The position numbers and the translations under genes were made by a program. A stretch of 49,507 nucleotides of DNA, taken from positions 1 through 49,507 of the IMG/VR virus record IMGVR_UViG_3300023176_005235; one strand, given 5' to 3'. Every line of letters starts with the position of its first letter. Within the stretch, counting starts at the first letter, position 1. Below are positions 45,048 to 49,507 of this stretch, piece after piece. Source of the stretch: a virus. The notes under the pieces are model-generated. The model made no database searches, had not been told where the DNA came from, and was given only the letters and a program-made list of their open reading frames with translations.

Positions 45048-45391
45048 CTTCCCCCCCAAGCACTAACAATAGTGTCAATTCTAGTTTTTTGAACTTTTAA
45101 AATACCTTCACAAAAAGTCTCATTTTTAGAATCCTTTGCTTTGATTAATGCCTCCTTCAACTGCGAAACATTTTCAGCTTGAGGATCTTCTCTCAACTCA
45201 GTATAGACTGATAGTCTATTAACATCATCAATAACATAATCCCAAGTGCTCTTATCAGCACAGTCTAGACTGTCAACATCTACCTTAGCATTAACTAGCA
45301 TAGAAAATTCAACAGGATCGTGGGGAACAGGAAAAATGAATGAACATGCACTCAAACAAAGAACTGCTGTTAATGATAGTAAGTTTCTCAT
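45044..45391 (-). CDS. Small lipoprotein
   Basis: 115 residues: MRNLLSLTAVLCLSACSFIF with lipobox LSAC, then a periplasmic or outer-membrane part with Asp/Glu and two Cys (DSLDCADKSTWDYV, NETFCEGILK) that could form a disulfide. No family recognised. Lipoproteins in the structural region of marine T4-like phages may be superinfection-exclusion proteins, as known from other phages; that is a guess here. Confidence 0.65.
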   Translation of the reverse strand: MRNLLSLTAVLCLSACSFIFPVPHDPVEFSMLVNAKVDVDSLDCADKSTWDYVIDDVNRLSVYTELREDPQAENVSQLKEALIKAKDSKNETFCEGILKVQKTRIDTIVSAWGGR

Positions 45392-45393
45392 AA

Positions 45394-45615
45394 TTATTTT
45401 TTCGCTGCTGGTTTCTTAGATCTTGGGCGACCACGACCACGCTTAACTGTTTTCTTTACTCCAGCTTCTGTTTTCTTAGCTGCAGCTTTAAGATCTTTCA
45501 TGTCGATCTTACCATCTTTGTTAATGTCCAAAGACTTAGCATCACGATTGAAGTAGACCATAATGACTACCACCGCAATCAAAGCAACAATAACCCAAAC
45601 CATAGTATTTTCCAT
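45394..45615 (-). CDS. Membrane-anchored protein with EF-hand and AT-hook-like tail
   Basis: 73 residues: a membrane helix (MVWVIVALIAVVVIMVYF) and a calcium loop (DINKDGKIDMKD). A basic tail (KKTEAGVKKTVKRGRGRPRS) follows, with an RGRGRP AT-hook-like motif and KKPAAKK. An odd mix of parts in so small a protein. The same RGRGRP element occurs in the large protein 38330-39499, which suggests that both bind DNA or each other. Expression from the ATTTCC-AAT region is weak by sequence. Function unknown. Confidence 0.6.
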   Translation of the reverse strand: MENTMVWVIVALIAVVVIMVYFNRDAKSLDINKDGKIDMKDLKAAAKKTEAGVKKTVKRGRGRPRSKKPAAKK

Positions 45616-45627
45616 TTTTTAAATCTC

Positions 45628-46836
45628 CTAATTTTTATTTAAAAAGTTATTTCTAGAAAACTCTAAACGATCAACTAATTTCACTACTCTGTGATCGTGT
45701 ACTGCAACAAATCCCTCAGGACTCGTAGGCACTAGAGAATTTCCTCGTTGAACAAACGATCTCATAGTTTTTAGTTTATTCAACTTTGCGACAATCATCA
45801 TTTTAGCAGCTGCCAATAAAGAAAATACTTCGTAAGCAAATACTAACTTTGTATGATTATCAGTGATGAATTTTACTAATTCATCTCGAGTAGTAATTCT
45901 ACCTGCTTTTGCCTTTTCTGTCTTTAACTTCTCAATTTCTTTCTTATATTTAGCTTCTATGAACGGCACAAATCCATTCGCAACCTGAGGAGAAGTATAA
46001 TCTCCAGCACGAACATTTGAGTTATTATACGATGCCATTAATGGTGCTAGAGCATCATGGTTTGCCAACTGATTTAAAAACTTCGCTGGCAATACTCTTT
46101 GTAGCTGTTTTAATTTAACAATAATATTGGTAATCTGCTGCTCCTCAGCAGGACTCATTGAAATATCTGTTGTCTCGTCTTTAATATAAGCATCGTCAAA
46201 AAAGATTTCTGGAGTCTTTTTAAGTTTTTTTACTGAGTATGTTCCAATACTAGCAGTCATAGTAGCTGGGTCACTCCCAGCATAAGAAGTGTGAAATATA
46301 ATACCCATCTTAGAAGCAAGTATTCTCTTTGCCAAATCTGATGCGACAGGAACCGCATATACATTCGTATTAGGTTTGAAAGTAACATATTTAACTCCAT
46401 CAATATTCATTGGTTTCAAATCATTTTCAGTATACAAGAAATCACCTTGCACTGTTCCGTTTATACCTAATTTCTTAGCATATTTTAGAGCATACTTCAT
46501 CTTCTCAACAAGTCCTGGAGCATGCCCATGATTTTCTTCGATATCTTTTTCTGTTCTGTTTAACTTTGGCGTCTTATTGAAAGCAGACTTACTAGCAACC
46601 CAGTAATCTTTTGAGCTGTGGTGGATAATGATAGAAGGACTACCATCCCACTTTGTAGTTAATTTGGCAGGAGCTGGTCTGCGTTGAACAATAGAATGGT
46701 ATATGACGATAGAGTTTATGGCGTCGTTTACGCCAGATGCCCCCTCTTCAAACACTAGGTCTTCCAAGTGTGATAGGTGGGTCAACCGATTAGTATTGTT
46801 GACCTTTTCTGAGATATATGTTTTTAGATTTAGCAT
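45628..46836 (-). CDS. DUF6267-like protein, ligase-type nucleotidyltransferase fold
   Basis: 402 residues. After a 55-residue lead come KLTTKWDGSPSIIIHHSSKD (K-W-D-G-S, the KxDG-type nucleotide-binding motif I of ligases and capping enzymes), then VQGDFLYTEND and, near the C-terminus, PEGFVAVHDHRVVKLVDRLE, a motif IV/V-like EGxVxxxxxxxxKLV. The middle has YVTFKPNTNVYAVPV. The family is conserved in marine T4-like phages (I recall DUF6267). Nucleotide transfer to RNA or protein is suggested by the motifs but not known. It is driven by promoter copy 12. Confidence 0.65.
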   Translation of the reverse strand: MLNLKTYISEKVNNTNRLTHLSHLEDLVFEEGASGVNDAINSIVIYHSIVQRRPAPAKLTTKWDGSPSIIIHHSSKDYWVASKSAFNKTPKLNRTEKDIEENHGHAPGLVEKMKYALKYAKKLGINGTVQGDFLYTENDLKPMNIDGVKYVTFKPNTNVYAVPVASDLAKRILASKMGIIFHTSYAGSDPATMTASIGTYSVKKLKKTPEIFFDDAYIKDETTDISMSPAEEQQITNIIVKLKQLQRVLPAKFLNQLANHDALAPLMASYNNSNVRAGDYTSPQVANGFVPFIEAKYKKEIEKLKTEKAKAGRITTRDELVKFITDNHTKLVFAYEVFSLLAAAKMMIVAKLNKLKTMRSFVQRGNSLVPTSPEGFVAVHDHRVVKLVDRLEFSRNNFLNKN

Positions 46837-46848
46837 TTATTTTATATA

Positions 46849-46877
46849 ATTATACCCTATTTGTAAATTAAAGTAAA
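46849..46877 (-). promoter_or_regulatory. Sigma70-like early promoter (family copy 12)
   Basis: TTTACT, a 17-nt spacer starting TTAATTTAC, then TATAAT on the minus strand. It lies 13 bases before the ATG of 45628-46836, so the leader would be only a few nucleotides and no ribosome binding site fits. Confidence 0.8.
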
Positions 46878-46880
46878 GCA

Positions 46881-47603
46881 TTATCCTCTTAAAAAAGGAT
46901 TTTTTTTCTTAGTTCCTGGTTTTAGGGAATAATTGCTATTTGGCATCTTACTTATCTTGATCTCAGCTTGGACCTCATAAAATTCCGATCTAGTTGCAAT
47001 ACGAACCTTAAAACTTCCTTGCCCCGAAAGTAGAGGTATATTTAATAATTTAAATGGATTCTTATTTGATATTAAGTAAAAATCATCACCAGCTTGCATA
47101 TAATATGCTGGCTCACGCTTTCCGATAGTATAATGTTCCGTCACTACCTTACCAAGATTATAGTTTTCTTGATTAGCAATATAACGATTAACAGATGGCT
47201 GATCAAAGTAATTCTTCATAACATGAAGGGGAACTGCTCCCTCCTGCTTAAGACCTCCTTTAGTCGTTGGTATCTTTAACTTACTAAAAGGAATACCTGA
47301 GTACTTGGCAATATCTTTTAAAAACTTTTTCGCTTGAGATGATTGATTCAATATCTTAACAGCTTCTGCTGCTGCGGGAGTTTTATATGTAGTTTGCCAC
47401 TTACCGCTATCATAAAATACTCTGGGGTTAGATAAGTTGTCAGTATGATTCATTTTAACTTCAAACCATGCTAATTTTGAATTATACGAAACCTTAACAT
47501 CAGCATATGAAGTATCTACTGATGGTCTAGTAGCTTTTATTCCTGGGATTGAATCTATATTTTTAGCTACTTCTTTTTCGTACCTATCTGATGCTGCGCT
47601 CAT
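46881..47603 (-). CDS. Putative PD-(D/E)XK nuclease
   Basis: 240 residues. RPSVDTSYADVKVSYNSKLA and then WFEVKMNHTDNLSNP give a D-x(n)-ExK arrangement (D at AD, E and K at FEVK), as in PD-(D/E)XK nucleases. The rest is mixed alpha/beta (KFLKDIAKYSGIPFSKLKI, DDFYLISNKNPFKLLNIPLL). A small basic tail ends in KKKNPFLRG. It starts by overlap with the metallopeptidase gene (ATGA). A role as a phage endonuclease or resolvase-like enzyme is likely but unproven. Confidence 0.6.
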   Translation of the reverse strand: MSAASDRYEKEVAKNIDSIPGIKATRPSVDTSYADVKVSYNSKLAWFEVKMNHTDNLSNPRVFYDSGKWQTTYKTPAAAEAVKILNQSSQAKKFLKDIAKYSGIPFSKLKIPTTKGGLKQEGAVPLHVMKNYFDQPSVNRYIANQENYNLGKVVTEHYTIGKREPAYYMQAGDDFYLISNKNPFKLLNIPLLSGQGSFKVRIATRSEFYEVQAEIKISKMPNSNYSLKPGTKKKNPFLRG

Positions 47604-48295
47604 TTACCTATCCCTATTTTTTTATACTTTCTTTCCCATTTAACAACTTGCTGTAATAACTTATTTAGTGCTGCATTATTTTTATGGTCTTTCTCAAAAG
47701 TTCTGAGATAGTATGATAGAGTAGGGGAAATACTTCTTTTCTTAAAATTTAAGTCTGCTGGAGTTTTATTTGGATGATAATACAATAAATCTAGATAAAT
47801 GCAGTGAGCATACGCTTGTATTTCATCAAAATTAGACAAATATCTGCGTTCTTCGTCTCGCTTTAATTTTCCAGTTTTCTTATATGCTAGGTAATAATTG
47901 GCGAACTCACCATCTCTACGCTCAAACTGCATAAAGTGTATAAGTTCATGCATCATCATTTGGATAAACTTAAATTTAAATCTAGTCCAAGTAGTACCAG
48001 TAAAAACAAACTGGTCGAACGACTTATCCATAATAATGGCACTTATTCTACGATCTTCCATATCGTATTCACCAGCAACTGCTATGTATTCATCGAATAC
48101 TTTAGATCTACTTCGTTTATATAACTTGACGCTGGTACGCCATTTTTTACAGTAATTAGATAAACCTCGATAATCGTTTCTATAATTATCGAGGTCTACC
48201 CAAATTTTAGACGGAATGAACTTTGCCCTGAATGGACGTTCTTGAAAGGGAATGAAGTCTACAAAATCAAAATTTAATTTTTCTATTAAATTCAT
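47600..48295 (-). CDS. SprT-like zinc metallopeptidase
   Basis: The start at 48295 (MNLIEKLNFDFVDFIPFQER) has GGAGGATAAA before it. 231 residues. FIQMMMHELIHFMQFERRDG contains HExxH, and NFDEIQAYAHCIYLDL gives the third-ligand-type Glu of zincins; the layout is close to SprT-like or phage head-maturation zincins. There is no signal peptide, so it acts in the cytosol. It follows a TATAAATA late promoter 45 bases upstream, in line with a role in virion assembly. Confidence 0.7.
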   Translation of the reverse strand: MNLIEKLNFDFVDFIPFQERPFRAKFIPSKIWVDLDNYRNDYRGLSNYCKKWRTSVKLYKRSRSKVFDEYIAVAGEYDMEDRRISAIIMDKSFDQFVFTGTTWTRFKFKFIQMMMHELIHFMQFERRDGEFANYYLAYKKTGKLKRDEERRYLSNFDEIQAYAHCIYLDLLYYHPNKTPADLNFKKRSISPTLSYYLRTFEKDHKNNAALNKLLQQVVKWERKYKKIGIGK

Positions 48296-48339
48296 TTTAT
48301 CCTCCAAAGTAGATGATATTATTATAACCTACCTTGGAT

Positions 48340-48347
48340 TATTTATA
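48340..48347 (-). promoter_or_regulatory. T4-type late promoter
   Basis: TATAAATA on the minus strand, followed by ATCC, 45 bases before the metallopeptidase gene. Confidence 0.65.
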
Positions 48348-48354
48348 AACCTTT

Positions 48355-49152
48355 TTAGAAAAATTCTTCTAGAGTACTCCTCTGACTTGATTCATATGCC
48401 TGTTTCCACTTAATTTTAAGTGCTTTCTTTACCAATCCCTTCCATGGACCAGTGGTTTGTTCTTTCTCATAAACCTCCACAAAATCGGGAAACTTTTCTG
48501 CTAGTATTTCCTGACCTCTATTGTGGTTCTCAATGGTTCTGTAAGTCTCACATCCACCCTTAGTATTGGTGGCAGAAGGATTGACTCTACAATGATTGAA
48601 CACTACATTTTGAAATCCAGTGGTGAGTAGTTGTAATGTAAGGTAAAAATCTTCTGGCATTAAAAGATAATTTTCACCCCAGTCTACACTATTAGGATCA
48701 AACTTCTCAGAATAAAACACGTTGGTATATACTCTAGTGTTAAACGAAAATGGCTTTTCGTTGGGTGGAGTATTGTGAGTAGAAAGTCCACCATGAACAT
48801 ATCCGTCGTCCATAAAACTTTCTATCTTGAGGAGCATATCAGAAAACTCTGCCTCAGTCATAGCAACACCTTTGAGTTCTGAATTAATTGTTACAAACTT
48901 AAGATCGTCATCCATAACAAATATTCTTTTGCCCTTCCAGTTTTGCCCGATATGCTTTCTAGTTACAGCAATACCTTTAGTTCCTGAAGGAAGTTTCCAT
49001 ACGTTACAAGATTGGTACTTATCTTTCATGTAATCATATTCATGCTCTTGAACGACCAAGGTAACTATATTATGAAACTTTGTTGGTATATTACTTAAAG
49101 TTATTTGGTTGTCACATCTACCTAATGTTGGGATAATAATTTCTATACTCAT
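48355..49152 (-). CDS. GT-A glycosyltransferase, TET-associated type
   Basis: 265 residues. N-terminal MSIEIIIPTLGRCDNQITLS is the nucleotide-sugar binding start of GT-A enzymes; KRIFVMDDDLKFVTI holds the DxD metal motif; YVHGGLSTHNTPPN and LLMPEDFYLTLQLLTTGFQN lie in the acceptor half. The layout fits the TET-associated glycosyltransferases (TAGT) that glucosylate 5-hydroxymethylcytosine in phage DNA. The gene next to it is TET/JBP-like, which supports the call. Sugar and site are unknown. Confidence 0.75.
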   Translation of the reverse strand: MSIEIIIPTLGRCDNQITLSNIPTKFHNIVTLVVQEHEYDYMKDKYQSCNVWKLPSGTKGIAVTRKHIGQNWKGKRIFVMDDDLKFVTINSELKGVAMTEAEFSDMLLKIESFMDDGYVHGGLSTHNTPPNEKPFSFNTRVYTNVFYSEKFDPNSVDWGENYLLMPEDFYLTLQLLTTGFQNVVFNHCRVNPSATNTKGGCETYRTIENHNRGQEILAEKFPDFVEVYEKEQTTGPWKGLVKKALKIKWKQAYESSQRSTLEEFF

Positions 49153-49507
49153 TTATGACTCCACTAATCTATTATGTTCTGAAATGCCTTCTTCACCAAG
49201 TTTACTTCTCAAATAATCATACCATTCTTGCTCCTTCCACATCCCTGGACTAACACCGTTCCACAGTTTTCTTTGAAGAGGATGATCAAGATTTTTTCTT
49301 CTTGACTCAACATATTCATATCTAGTATTTTCATATTCATATGAACCAAGTTCAAGCATTTTTTCTCTGAGATAACAAACCAAAGAAACTCTATGTGAAC
49401 CTTCTTCACAAACTATTGGTGTGTTACCGTGAATACACTCATGATTATTAATCAGTAACAGATCTCCAGGTCTTACGTTAATTGCTATTATAAGTTCAGG
49501 AAGTTCT
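49153..49507 (-). CDS. TET/JBP-like 2OG-Fe(II) dioxygenase (N-terminal part beyond window)
   Basis: The frame is open from the right edge to the stop at 49153, giving the last 117 residues. It reads INVRPGDLLLINNHECIHGN, then CEEGSHRVSLVCYLREKM and a helical tail with LQRKLWNGVSPGMWKEQEW. HECIHGN and HRVSL supply the His and Arg of the double-stranded beta-helix fold, and SLVCYLRE is typical of TET/JBP proteins. These oxidise 5-methylcytosine to 5-hydroxymethylcytosine. The iron HxD part would lie upstream and cannot be seen. A shorter ORF beginning at 49383 is only the tail of this frame. Confidence 0.72.
   Translation of the reverse strand, partial: ELPELIIAINVRPGDLLLINNHECIHGNTPIVCEEGSHRVSLVCYLREKMLELGSYEYENTRYEYVESRRKNLDHPLQRKLWNGVSPGMWKEQEWYDYLRSKLGEEGISEHNRLVES

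Noticed and set aside
1-49507. CRISPR array, insertion sequence or integrase
   Set aside because: No regularly spaced repeats, transposase or integrase motifs, or terminal inverted repeats were seen on either strand.

Overview
The window is a leftward-transcribed stretch of a large, AT-rich, T4-like (Straboviridae-related) myovirus genome. Essentially every convincing gene is on the minus strand. Genes are tightly packed, often with 1-50 nt overlaps of the ATGA or TAATG type, and there is no sign of a bacterial chromosome or of integration. The markers are a T4-type RNase H, a gp61-type primase, class I ribonucleotide reductase, ThyX, PhoH, dCMP deaminase, a MazG-like pyrophosphatase, a WYL_2/Sm-like protein and many small families typical of marine T4-like phages. 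Signal peptides, lipoproteins, outer-membrane barrels and curli-secretion genes imply a Gram-negative host. From memory, the combination resembles myophages of marine streamlined bacteria (Pelagibacter or OM43-type methylotrophs). The host is an inference, not something the sequence proves.

Layout from left to right (transcription runs right to left). 1-7 kb: a SleB-like cell-wall hydrolase cut by the window edge, small secreted proteins, an A-type Fe-S carrier, a Cas4/MGME1-like nuclease, PhoH and nucleotide metabolism (MazG-like, dCMP deaminase). 7-10.5 kb: RNase H and neighbours. 10.5-13 kb: an outer-membrane beta-barrel protein, a cupin and a cytochrome c. 13-20.6 kb: a dense early-type region of tiny ORFs, two tRNAs (Cys, Trp), small repeats and a 335-nt non-coding stretch, punctuated by near-identical sigma70-like promoters. 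20.6-21.7 kb: M15 endolysin, an EF-hand membrane protein (holin candidate) and ribosomal protein bL33. 21.7-27 kb: a curli-like module (CHASE2 cyclase, two curlin-repeat proteins, FecR protein, CsgG, CsgF). 27-30 kb: holin-like proteins, a coiled-coil membrane protein with a candidate -1 frameshift, a GIY-YIG-like nuclease and a second outer-membrane barrel. 30-35 kb: NrdB, NrdA, ThyX and primase. 35-46 kb: spanin-like pair, virion/structural and fibre-like proteins, a nucleotidyltransferase fusion and an SNase-like nuclease. 45.6-49.5 kb: a ligase-fold nucleotidyltransferase-like protein, a nuclease-like protein, a metallopeptidase, and a TET-associated-type glycosyltransferase next to a truncated TET/JBP-like dioxygenase, which suggests DNA hypermodification.

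The most unusual content is the 21.7-27 kb module. It combines curli export genes (csgF, csgG) with two proteins that look like curlin-type amyloid substrates, a FecR-domain protein and a CHASE2 adenylate-cyclase-like sensor, all in one overlapping operon between lysis-type genes. Other points of interest are a monohaem cytochrome c, a phage bL33, a family of 12 promoters sharing TTTACTTTAAT (or TTTACTTTTAT), a 17-nt spacer and TATAAT, and a dnaX-like slippery sequence that would add 61 residues to a membrane coiled-coil protein. All function calls are from reading motifs by eye; no database search was run.
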